From the NCBI GenBank assembly GCA_003001795.1, contig PVNI01000004.1, forward strand, positions 310,001 through 374,000: a stretch of DNA of 64,000 bases. Direction: 5' to 3'. The position numbers and the translations under genes were made by a program. Positions 35,641 through 43,609 of this stretch are shown here, one piece after another. This DNA comes from Actinomadura viridilutea (GTDB lineage: Bacteria; Actinomycetota; Actinomycetes; Streptosporangiales; Streptosporangiaceae). Position 1 is the stretch's first letter. Each line of letters begins with the position of its first letter. The notes under the pieces were generated by a model. The model was not told the DNA's origin and searched no databases. It worked only from the letters and a program-made list of their open reading frames with translations.

Positions 35641-38484
35641 ATGTCAGCAGACTCTCTCGTCCGCGCCCTGGCCGCGGAACTGAAGGGTGAGGTCCGCGCC
35701 GACGACGCCACCCGCGCCGCCTACGCCACGGACGCCTCCAACCACCGCGTCGTCCCGCTCTGCGTCGTGCTGCCCCGCGACGCGGACGACGTCGTCCGGC
35801 TGGTCGAACGGTGCGCCGACGCGGACGTGCCGATCACGTCCCGGGGCGCCGGCACCAACACCGCCGGCAACGCGATCGGGCCCGGTGTGATCGTCGACTT
35901 CAGCAGGCACATGACCGCGGTGCTCGACATCGATCCCGCCGCACGGACGGCCGTGGTGGAACCCGGCGTCGTCCTGGACCGGCTGCGCGAGCAGGCCGCC
36001 GTCCACGGGCTGACCTTCGGCGTCGATCCGTCGACGCACAACCGGTGCACCCTCGGCGGAATGATCGGCACGAACGCGTGCGGCTCCCACTCGGTCGCCT
36101 GGGGCACCACGGCGGACAACGTCGACGAGCTCGACGTCGTCCTCGCCGACGGGTCGTGCGTGACGCTCGGCCGTCACGGCGGCCAGGGAGACGGCGCCGG
36201 GGCCGGGACGCCGCTTCTCGAAGCGCTCGCCGAGATCCGGGACGGGTGGCTGGCCGACATCCGCCGCGAGCTCGGCCGCTTCCCGCGTCAGATCTCCGGG
36301 TACGGCCTGCAGCACCTCCTCCCGGAGAACGGGTTCCACGCCGCCCGCGCCCTCGTCGGCGCCGAAGGCACCTGCGGCCTGGTCACCCGGGCGCGGGTCC
36401 GGCTCGTCCCCGCGCCGGCCGCGCGGGCGCTGGTCGTGGCGGGCTTCGCCGACGACCTCGCCGCCGCGGCGGCCGCCCCGGCGCTCGCGGCCGCCGGACC
36501 GCTCACCGTCGAGGGCATGGACGACCGGCTCGTGGCCGCCTTCGACAGCCGGCCGGGGCCGCGGCGCCGCCCCGACCTGCCCGCCGGGCGCGCATGGCTG
36601 CTCCTCGAGGTGGGGGCCGACGACCCGGCCGCCGCCCGCGACCGCGCGGAGGCCGTGCGGCGGTCCGCCCGCGACCAGGGCGCGCTCGACGTGCACGTCG
36701 TCGTCGCCCCCGCGGATCAACGCGCCTACTGGCGGATCCGCGAACGCGGCGCGGGGCTCGCCACCCGCAGCGCCGACGGACGGGAGGCATGGCCGGGCTG
36801 GGAGGACGCCGCGGTGCCGCCCGCGCGGCTCGCCGGGTATCTCAAGGACTTCCGCGAGCTGCTCGACCGGTACGGGCGGCAGGGCGTGGTGTACGGCCAC
36901 TTCGGCGAGGGCTGCGTGCACGTCCGCATCGACCACGACCTGCTCAGCGAGTCCGGCCGGGCCGCCTACCGCTCCTTCCAGGAGGACGCCGCCGACCTCG
37001 TCGTCGCGCACGGCGGCTCGCTGTCGGGCGAGCACGGCGACGGCCGGGCCCGCTCGGAGCTGCTGCCGCGGATGTACGGGGAGCGGATCCGCGACGCCTT
37101 CGCGGCGTACAAGCACGCCTTCGACCCGCTCGGACGGCTCAATCCCGGCGTCCTGGTCGACCCCGCGCCGCTCGACGCCGACCTGCGCCAGACGATCAGC
37201 CGTCCGCACACGGCGGGTCTGGCGTTCGCGTATCACTCCGACGGCGGGGACCTCGGCAAGGCCCTGCGCCGCTGCGTGGGCGTCGGCGCCTGCCGCAAGC
37301 AGAGCGGCGGCGGGATGTGCCCGTCGTACCGCGCGACCCGCGACGAGCGGCACAGCACCCGCGGCCGCGCCCGCATCCTCGCGGAGATGCTCGACGGCGG
37401 CCTGTCCGCGGACGGCTGGCGCTCGGAGCACGTCAAGGACGCCCTCGACCTGTGCCTGATGTGCAAGGCGTGCAGCGCCGAATGCCCGGTCACCGTCGAC
37501 ATGGCCACTTACAAGGCCGAGTTCCTGCACCAGCACTACCGCGGTCGGCTGCGTCCCGCCAGCCACTACAGCATGGGCTGGCTGCCGCTGTGGCTGGCCG
37601 CCGGCCGCCGGTTCGCCCGGCCGCTCAACGCGTTGCTGGACGTGGACGCGGCGGCGGCGCTCGCCCGGCGGCTCGGCGGCATCGACCCGGCGCGGCGGCT
37701 GCCCCGGCTCGCCACCTGGTCCTTCCACCGCTGGTTCCGGCGTCGCACGAGTCCTGCGGACGGCGACCCCGTCGTGCTATGGGTCGATTCGTTCACCGCC
37801 GCCTTCGCACCCGAAATAGCCCGGGACGCGGTGCACGTGCTCGAGGCGGCCGGTTACCAGGTCGAGGTGCCGTCCCAGACACTGTGCTGTGGTCTCACTT
37901 GGGTGTCCACGGGGCAGCTCGACATCGCCCGCCGGGTCATGCGGCGCACCGTCCGCGCCCTCGACCGGCGCGCCGACGGCGACCGCCCGGTGGTCGCCTT
38001 GGAACCCAGTTGCGGAGCGGCGCTGCGCGGCGACCTTCCCGAGCTCGTCGACGGGGACGGCGCCCGCCGGGTCGCCTCCCGGATCCGCACCCTGGCCGAA
38101 CTGCTCGACGGTCGCGACCTGCCGCTCCGGGCCGACCGCCCGGCCACGGCCGTGGTCCAGTTCCACTGCCATCAGCGGGCCGTGTTCGGCACCCGGCCCG
38201 ACCGGGCCCTGCTCGAACGGGCCGGCGTCACGGTGCACGGCGTGGACGAGGGATGCTGCGGGCTCGCCGGGAACTTCGGCTTCCAGGCCGGGCACTACGA
38301 GATCTCGAAGACCTGCGCCGAGCAGTCCTTCCTGCCCCACCTGGAAGGGCACGCACCGGACGCGCCGGTGCTCGCCGACGGCTTCTCCTGCCGACTGCAG
38401 ATCGCCGAGTTCGGGGGGCGGCGCCCCGTTCATCTCGCCCAACTGCTGCGGGAACGCATCGAGCCCAGCGGCCCTGACCGCTGA
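35641..38484 (+). CDS. FAD-linked 2-hydroxyacid dehydrogenase fused to a CCG Fe-S module (GlcD-GlcF-like)
   Basis: A 947-residue flavoprotein in one chain. It has an FAD-binding (VAO-type) domain (about 35-220: VPITSRGAGTNTAGNAIGPG, GGMIGTNACGSHSVAWGTTA) and an FAD-oxidase C-terminal domain (about 250-510: YGHFGEGCVHVRI, GSLSGEHGDGRAR). Two [4Fe-4S] motifs follow at about 550-620 (CVGVGACRKQSGGGMCPSY and CLMCKACSAECPV). A CCG domain (about 710-920) has SQTLCCGLTW and DEGCCGLAGNFG. Such proteins oxidise D-lactate, glycolate or D-2-hydroxyglutarate and pass electrons to the quinone pool. It ends the operon, before a terminator. Confidence 0.93.
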   Translation: MSADSLVRALAAELKGEVRADDATRAAYATDASNHRVVPLCVVLPRDADDVVRLVERCADADVPITSRGAGTNTAGNAIGPGVIVDFSRHMTAVLDIDPAARTAVVEPGVVLDRLREQAAVHGLTFGVDPSTHNRCTLGGMIGTNACGSHSVAWGTTADNVDELDVVLADGSCVTLGRHGGQGDGAGAGTPLLEALAEIRDGWLADIRRELGRFPRQISGYGLQHLLPENGFHAARALVGAEGTCGLVTRARVRLVPAPAARALVVAGFADDLAAAAAAPALAAAGPLTVEGMDDRLVAAFDSRPGPRRRPDLPAGRAWLLLEVGADDPAAARDRAEAVRRSARDQGALDVHVVVAPADQRAYWRIRERGAGLATRSADGREAWPGWEDAAVPPARLAGYLKDFRELLDRYGRQGVVYGHFGEGCVHVRIDHDLLSESGRAAYRSFQEDAADLVVAHGGSLSGEHGDGRARSELLPRMYGERIRDAFAAYKHAFDPLGRLNPGVLVDPAPLDADLRQTISRPHTAGLAFAYHSDGGDLGKALRRCVGVGACRKQSGGGMCPSYRATRDERHSTRGRARILAEMLDGGLSADGWRSEHVKDALDLCLMCKACSAECPVTVDMATYKAEFLHQHYRGRLRPASHYSMGWLPLWLAAGRRFARPLNALLDVDAAAALARRLGGIDPARRLPRLATWSFHRWFRRRTSPADGDPVVLWVDSFTAAFAPEIARDAVHVLEAAGYQVEVPSQTLCCGLTWVSTGQLDIARRVMRRTVRALDRRADGDRPVVALEPSCGAALRGDLPELVDGDGARRVASRIRTLAELLDGRDLPLRADRPATAVVQFHCHQRAVFGTRPDRALLERAGVTVHGVDEGCCGLAGNFGFQAGHYEISKTCAEQSFLPHLEGHAPDAPVLADGFSCRLQIAEFGGRRPVHLAQLLRERIEPSGPDR

Positions 38485-38533
38485 GAGCACCGGCCCGACG
38501 CCCGCGGACGCTGTCGGCGCGTCGCGGCTGGTT

Positions 38534-38563
38534 CCCGGCGCCGCCCTGCTGGGCGGCGCCGGG
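38534..38563. terminator. Strong bidirectional terminator
   Basis: A perfect 13-bp GC stem (CCCGGCGCCGCCC with its complement) closes a TGCT loop between two convergent genes. Confidence 0.8.
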
Positions 38564-38595
38564 GGCTCGGTGCGGGGACGGGGCGGGAGGGCGCG

Positions 38596-39960
38596 TCAGC
38601 CGACCCGGTCCAGGTCGACGCCCTTGGTCTCCCAACTCGTGATCACCGCGACGAAGGTGATCGCCATGGTGACCACCAGGTAGCCGATGACCATGCCGAC
38701 CCCGAAGCTGTTGACCAGCCACACCGCGATGAACGGGGCGGGGGCGCCCGCGAAGATCGAGGAGCCCTGGAACACCAGCGAGGAGCCGGCGTAGCGGTAC
38801 CGGGTCGGGAACAGCTCGGCGATCCAGGCGGCCTCCGGCCCGGCCAGCATGCCGTGGGCGAAGGCGCCGACGCACACGCCGATCCACAGCAGCGGCAGGC
38901 TCTCGAAGTGCACCAGCCAGAACAGGATCGGGGCCCAGACCACCAGCACGCCCGCCGGCACGAGCATCGCGGTCTTGCGGCCGACCCGGTCGGACCAGCC
39001 GCCGCCGACGATCATCCCGACGAACTGGAAGATCGAGGCGAAGGTGACCACCAGCGTCACGTCGCCGCGCTCGAACCCGGCGTACTTGGTGGCGTAGGCG
39101 ATGATGAACACCGTGTAGATGTAGAAGGCGATGTTCTCGCCGAGCCGCATGCCGAGACCGTGCAGCACGGCCCGCGGCCGCGACAGGGCCTGCAGGACGC
39201 TGGACCGCTTCGTCTCCCGGTGACGCCCTGCGGCGGCCTTGCGCGCCTGCTCGGCGGCGCGCTGCGCCTCGCGGAACACCGGCGACTCGTCCAGGCCGCG
39301 GCGGATCCAGAACCCGATGACCAGGAGCGGCGCGGCCAGCAGGAACGCGATGCGCCAGCCCCAGGACTCGAAGTCGGCGTCGCTCATCGACATGCCGAGC
39401 ACGGTGACCACCGCGGCGGCCAGCACCGTGCCGGCCGGGGCGCCGGCCTGCGGCCAGGCCGTCCAGAACCCGCGCCGCCTGGGCTCGCCGTACTCGCTGA
39501 CCAGCAGCACCGCCGCGCCGAACTCGCCGCCGAGCGCGAACCCCTGCACCAGGCGCGCGAGGACGAGCAGGAACGTCGCGGTGATGCCGATGTCGTGGTG
39601 GGTGGGCAGCAGGCCGATCGACACGGTGGCGGTGCCCAGCATGAGGAAGGTCACCACGAGCATCGGCTTGCGGCCGAACTTGTCGCCGAGGTGGCCGAAC
39701 ACGATGCCGCCGAGCGGGCGGGCGAAGAAGCCGATCCCCTGGGTGGCCAGTGCCAGCAGGAGTTTGACGAACCCGTTGTCGCCCGGGAAGAACAGCGGCC
39801 CGAGGACCGTCGCCGCCATCACGCCGTAGATGGCGAAGTCGTACCACTCCAGGACCGCGCCGGCCATGCTGCCTGCCAGGAGCCGGGGGAACCCGCGGCC
39901 GGGGGTCCCGCGGCGGCTGTCGGCGCCTTCCGTGCGGGCGCTTGCCACATCTGATGCCAT
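38596..39960 (-). CDS. MHS-type MFS transporter (ProP/ShiA family)
   Basis: A 454-residue permease with 12 segments. Metabolite:H+ symporter signatures are present: AGAVLEWYDFAIYGVMAATV at TM1, FGHLGDKFGRKPMLV in loop 2-3, RLVQGFALGGEFGAAVLLVS EY, and a long loop between TM6 and TM7. Family members import betaine, proline, shikimate, alpha-ketoglutarate and related acids. It lies 58 bp downstream of the P450 fusion gene on the same strand, probably in one transcript. Confidence 0.92.
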   Translation of the reverse strand: MASDVASARTEGADSRRGTPGRGFPRLLAGSMAGAVLEWYDFAIYGVMAATVLGPLFFPGDNGFVKLLLALATQGIGFFARPLGGIVFGHLGDKFGRKPMLVVTFLMLGTATVSIGLLPTHHDIGITATFLLVLARLVQGFALGGEFGAAVLLVSEYGEPRRRGFWTAWPQAGAPAGTVLAAAVVTVLGMSMSDADFESWGWRIAFLLAAPLLVIGFWIRRGLDESPVFREAQRAAEQARKAAAGRHRETKRSSVLQALSRPRAVLHGLGMRLGENIAFYIYTVFIIAYATKYAGFERGDVTLVVTFASIFQFVGMIVGGGWSDRVGRKTAMLVPAGVLVVWAPILFWLVHFESLPLLWIGVCVGAFAHGMLAGPEAAWIAELFPTRYRYAGSSLVFQGSSIFAGAPAPFIAVWLVNSFGVGMVIGYLVVTMAITFVAVITSWETKGVDLDRVG

Positions 39961-40018
39961 TGGTGTTCCTTTCGATCTCCGAGGCCTGCTCCTCGCCCCC
40001 CGGAGCGAAGCCGCCGCG

Positions 40019-42391
40019 TCAGATTCGGAGCGTGAGCGCCTTGCCGCAGGCGCGTGAGCAGCACGTCATCATCCGGTCGCCGCGGGCGCGCTCGGCCTTG
40101 GTGAGCACGAGGTCGCGGTGGTCGACCTCGCCCTCGGCGACGGGCACCTCGCAGGTGCCGCACAGCCCTTCCTCGCAGTCGCTGGGCACGTCGACGCCGG
40201 CCGAGCGCAGCGCCGCGAGCACGGTCTGGTCGGCGGGCACGTGGACGGTGACGCCGGATTCGGACAGCCGCACGTCGAAGGCGTGCTCCTTGGTCGGGTC
40301 GAGCGTGCCCGCGTCGGACGTGAAGTGCTCGACGCGCAGCGCGTCCTCCGGCCAGTGCCGGGTCGCTTCCTCGAGCGCGTCGAGCAGCCGCTGCGGCCCG
40401 CACGCGTAGACGAGGACGCCCTCGGCGGGCTCGGCCAGCAGGGCCGCGACGTCCAGCCGGGTGCCCTCGGCGGACCGGTACACGGTGAGCCGGTCGCCGT
40501 GGTCGCGGGCGAGCCGGTCGAGGAAGGCCATCGTGTCGGTCGACCGGCCGCAGTAGTGGATCTCGTAGTCGCGGCCGGTGCGGCGGGCGTGGTCGGCCAT
40601 CGCGATGATCGGGGTGATGCCGATGCCGCCGGCGACGAACACGTACCGCCGCGCGTCCGGGTCCAGCCGGAAGTGGTTTCGGGGGCCGCGCAGGCGCAGC
40701 ACGTCCCCGACGGCCAGGCGTTCGTGCACGTAGCGGGAGCCGCCGCGGCCGTCGGTCTCCTTGCGCACCGCGATCTGGTAGCAGGACCGGTCGTCGGGGT
40801 CGCCGCAGAGGGAGTACTGCCGCGAGTACTCGTCGAACAGCAGGTCCACGTGCGAGCCGGGCGACCACTTCGGCAGGAGCCTGCCGTCCGGGTCGGCCAG
40901 GGTGATCCGCACGATGCCGTCCGCCTCCCGGTCGATCCGGCGCACGGTCACGGTTCGCGGGACGCCGCGCCGGGTCGACCCGCGCAGGTCCACCTCCAGG
41001 CGCCGGTCCAGGATCGACGGGTCGGTGCGCTCGGGGTTCTGTTCGGGGTCCCACTGGACCCACAGGTGCTCGGGGCCGCGGAAGGAGGTGTTGGGCAGGT
41101 AGGTGAACTCCTGGTCGGGGACCAGCCGCATGTGCGGAAGGCGCGTGGTGAACTCCTGCAGCATGATCTGCATTTCCATCCGCGCCAGGTGCTTGCCCAG
41201 GCACTGGTGGGAGCCGTAGCCGAACGACAGGTGCCCGCCGGCGGTGTCGCGGCGGATGTCGAGCGCGTCGGGGTCGTCGAACTGCCGCTCGTCGTGGTTG
41301 GCGGAGGCCTGGACGATCAGCAGTTTGGCGCCCTTGGGGATGGGCACGCCGCCGATCTCGGTGTCGGCGGTGGCGATCCGCCGCCACGCCACGATCGGGC
41401 CGGAGAAGCGCAGGCACTCCTCCACCGCGGCCGGGATCAGGCTCGGGTCGGCGCAGATCTCCTCCCACTGACCGCGGTTCTCCAGCAGCAGCCGCAGCGC
41501 GTTGGTCGTGGCGAGGGCGGTGGTCTCGTGCGCGGCCACGATGCCGGCCATCATCATCGAGTGCAGGTAGGAGTCGGTGATGACGTCGGGCATCTGCGGC
41601 TGCTTGCGGATCCCGTACGGCATCCACCCGGGGCCTGAGGGGTCCCGGCGCATCTTCTCCAGGACCTCGCCGGAGTACTGCCAGAACTTGCCGACCGCCT
41701 CGGCGACCGCCACCTGCTCCTCGGGCGAGGGCCGTCCCCAGGTGTTCACCGTGTGCGCGACGGAGTAGCGGCGCAGCGTGGCCATGTCCTCCTCGGGAAC
41801 GCCGAGGAAATGCAGCGCGACGGTCAGCGGCACCTCGAACAGCATCTCGCTGACGAGGTCGACCTTGCCCGCGTCGATGAACCGGTCGACGTGCTCGCGG
41901 ACGAGGCGGCGCACCAGCTCCTCGTGGTGGGCGAGCTGCTCGGGGGTGAACGGCTCCTGCAGCGCCCGCCGGCGCAGCATGTGGGCGGGCTCGTCCTCGT
42001 TGACGAGGGTGCGGTTCATCGCGTAGCCGTGCGCCTTCAGCACCGCGTTCGCCTCGTCGGAGAACGGGGTGATCTTCTCCAGGGCGATGGACGGCGAGAA
42101 GGTGACGTTGTCGCGGAAGACCGCCTTGACGTCCTCGTAGCGGGTGACCACCCAGTAGCCCAGTTCCGGGCTGTAGAACACCGGTTCCTTCTCCCGCGCC
42201 CACCGCAGCGCGCCCGCGGGGTCCTCCAGGTACGCCGGGCCGAACGGGTCGAAGGCGGCCGCATCGGCGGAGACGGGCCGTCCGGTCGGGTCCAGCCGGG
42301 AGTGGTCGACCGGGCAGCCTCCCGCGCGTGCGGAGGCGGCGGTCGCGGCGTTCTCCGGGGCTCCGGCTGCGGGGGACGACACTGAGCCCAT
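40019..42391 (-). CDS. Self-sufficient cytochrome P450 (CYP116B-type) fused to FMN reductase and ferredoxin
   Basis: A 790-residue fusion. Residues 1-455 are a P450: the I-helix AGIVAAHETTALAT (Glu where Asp is commoner), the ExxR in AVEECLRFSGP and the haem loop FGYGSHQCLGKHLAR. Residues about 480-690 are a phthalate-dioxygenase-reductase-type flavin/NAD module (RQYSLCGDPDD, FVAGGIGITPIIAM). Residues about 705-790 are a plant-type [2Fe-2S] ferredoxin (CEEGLCGTCEVP ... CC). Such enzymes hydroxylate or O-/N-dealkylate small substrates without partner proteins. GAGGAGAG precedes the ATG at 42391. Confidence 0.94.
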   Translation of the reverse strand: MGSVSSPAAGAPENAATAASARAGGCPVDHSRLDPTGRPVSADAAAFDPFGPAYLEDPAGALRWAREKEPVFYSPELGYWVVTRYEDVKAVFRDNVTFSPSIALEKITPFSDEANAVLKAHGYAMNRTLVNEDEPAHMLRRRALQEPFTPEQLAHHEELVRRLVREHVDRFIDAGKVDLVSEMLFEVPLTVALHFLGVPEEDMATLRRYSVAHTVNTWGRPSPEEQVAVAEAVGKFWQYSGEVLEKMRRDPSGPGWMPYGIRKQPQMPDVITDSYLHSMMMAGIVAAHETTALATTNALRLLLENRGQWEEICADPSLIPAAVEECLRFSGPIVAWRRIATADTEIGGVPIPKGAKLLIVQASANHDERQFDDPDALDIRRDTAGGHLSFGYGSHQCLGKHLARMEMQIMLQEFTTRLPHMRLVPDQEFTYLPNTSFRGPEHLWVQWDPEQNPERTDPSILDRRLEVDLRGSTRRGVPRTVTVRRIDREADGIVRITLADPDGRLLPKWSPGSHVDLLFDEYSRQYSLCGDPDDRSCYQIAVRKETDGRGGSRYVHERLAVGDVLRLRGPRNHFRLDPDARRYVFVAGGIGITPIIAMADHARRTGRDYEIHYCGRSTDTMAFLDRLARDHGDRLTVYRSAEGTRLDVAALLAEPAEGVLVYACGPQRLLDALEEATRHWPEDALRVEHFTSDAGTLDPTKEHAFDVRLSESGVTVHVPADQTVLAALRSAGVDVPSDCEEGLCGTCEVPVAEGEVDHRDLVLTKAERARGDRMMTCCSRACGKALTLRI

Positions 42392-42427
42392 GTACTCTCC
42401 TCGCACTCAGCGCAGGGCGTTTACTTT

Positions 42428-42451
42428 TATCGCACACCTATGTGCGATAAG
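42428..42451. promoter_or_regulatory. Operator palindrome in the P450 promoter
   Basis: The perfect 10-bp arms TTATCGCACA and TGTGCGATAA flank CCTA, 37 bp before the P450 start codon. Half of the same motif recurs before the nearby iclR gene, so it is a probable IclR-type operator. Confidence 0.75.
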
Positions 42452-42581
42452 CGAGACTGAAAGACCAGTGCAGAGTAAGCTGCGCCACATTGACGGGTCA
42501 AGAGGCCCCCGCCGCATGACCGCCCGGTCGTACGCGAGACGGTCCGGGAGCCCGCGAACGCGACCACAGGAGCGCAAGCGA

Positions 42582-42617
42582 AAACGGCCCGCCGTCGCCG
42601 TGCGGCGGCAGCGGGCC
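42582..42617 (-). terminator. Terminator of the second iclR gene
   Basis: On the minus strand an interrupted stem (GGCCCGC pairing with GCGGGCC, extended inwards by CGCCG/GGCG) is followed by TTTT, about 90 bp after the IclR stop. It separates iclR from the P450 operon, which therefore needs its own promoter. Confidence 0.65.
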
Positions 42618-42708
42618 TGCTCAGCCGGGTTCCTTGACCGGACGGATGGACTGGTCGATCGGGGCGGGGCGGCTCCGATGAGAGTCCGATGAGAGACGGT
42701 CGGGTCTG

Positions 42709-43392
42709 TCAGCCGGTGACGAGCCGCAACAGCCGGCGTGCGGCGTCCGTGACGGCGGCCGCCGCGCGGTCGATGTCGAGGCCTTCGGTGGAGACCACGC
42801 CGACGCTGCGTTCGATCACCGTGCCGGGTTCGACGTTCTCGGGCACGCCGATGCCCGCCGCCACGCCGACCGCGCCCTTCTGCAGCTCGCCCCTGGTGAC
42901 GCAGTAGCCGTCCCGGCGGGCCTTCCGGACGGACTCGGGGTCGCGCGGGCTCTCCGGGCGCGCCGCCAGGATCGCGATGCCGGACGCCCCCTGGGTCAGC
43001 GGGTGCCTGCTGCCCACCCGGTAGCCGACGCTCAGCACGGCGTCCCTGGGCTCGGCCACCATGACCGCGACGCAGGTGTCGCCCTCCGCGGCGGCGATGA
43101 AGGCGGTCGCGTGGGTCTGCTCGGCGAGCTCCTCCAGCACGGGACGGGCGCCGCGCATGAAGTGCGGTTCGAACCGCGAGGCCAGCACCGCCGCGCCGAT
43201 GCCGAGCCGGACCCGGCCGTCGGCGGCGCGGGTGACGAGCGAATGGGCCTCCAGCGTGGCCACGATGCGGTAGCAGATGGCGCGGTGGACCCCCAGCTCC
43301 TTGGCCAGGTCCGCGACCGAGATGCCCGCCGGGTTCCGCGATACGACGTCCAATGCGCGCAGACCGCGATCGAGCGTCTGCAGCGTGCTCAT
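42709..43392 (-). CDS. IclR-family transcriptional regulator
   Basis: A 227-residue regulator starting at ATG 43392 behind GAGGAGTGGG; the open frame upstream of it has no start signal and reads as nonsense. The N-terminal winged helix is QTLDRGLRALDVVSRNPAGI, SVADLAKELGVHRAICYRIV. The effector domain is short but intact (AFIAAAEGDTCVAVMVAEPR, GSRHPLTQGASGIAILA, GYCVTRGELQKGAVGVAAGI). It lies just upstream of the P450/MHS unit and very likely regulates it through the shared ATCGCACA-type sites. Confidence 0.92.
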   Translation of the reverse strand: MSTLQTLDRGLRALDVVSRNPAGISVADLAKELGVHRAICYRIVATLEAHSLVTRAADGRVRLGIGAAVLASRFEPHFMRGARPVLEELAEQTHATAFIAAAEGDTCVAVMVAEPRDAVLSVGYRVGSRHPLTQGASGIAILAARPESPRDPESVRKARRDGYCVTRGELQKGAVGVAAGIGVPENVEPGTVIERSVGVVSTEGLDIDRAAAAVTDAARRLLRLVTG

Positions 43393-43422
43393 CCCACTCC
43401 TCGTCCCAGGGGTCGCCTTAGA

Positions 43423-43442
43423 TGATCGCACAGGGGTGTCGC
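43423..43442. promoter_or_regulatory. Half-conserved operator before the second iclR gene
   Basis: TGATCGCACA-GGGG-TGTCGCCGGG keeps the left arm and spacing of the P450 operator but a poorer right arm. It lies about 31 bp before the IclR start and suggests autoregulation. Confidence 0.5.
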
Positions 43443-43609
43443 CGGGGGCCGTCCGGCTCCCGCCCGGCCCGCCGTCGAGCGGCGGGCCGGGCGAAGCCAT
43501 GAGCGCCGACGGCGGCCGGGACGCGCGGACTCGGGCCGGCCGGCTCATACCCTCGGCGTCTTCGACGCGTCACGTCCGCGCGGACGCGGCGGCGCCGGGC
43601 CGGGCGGGC

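Noticed and set aside
35644..37728. A 694-codon minus-strand frame opposite the FAD/Fe-S dehydrogenase
   Set aside because: It is the reverse complement of highly conserved flavin and iron-sulfur motifs; shadow only.
43393..43548. N-terminal extension of the second IclR protein to 43548
   Set aside because: The extra 52 residues are Pro/Arg/Gly nonsense; the ATG at 43392 has a strong RBS and gives the family N-terminus.
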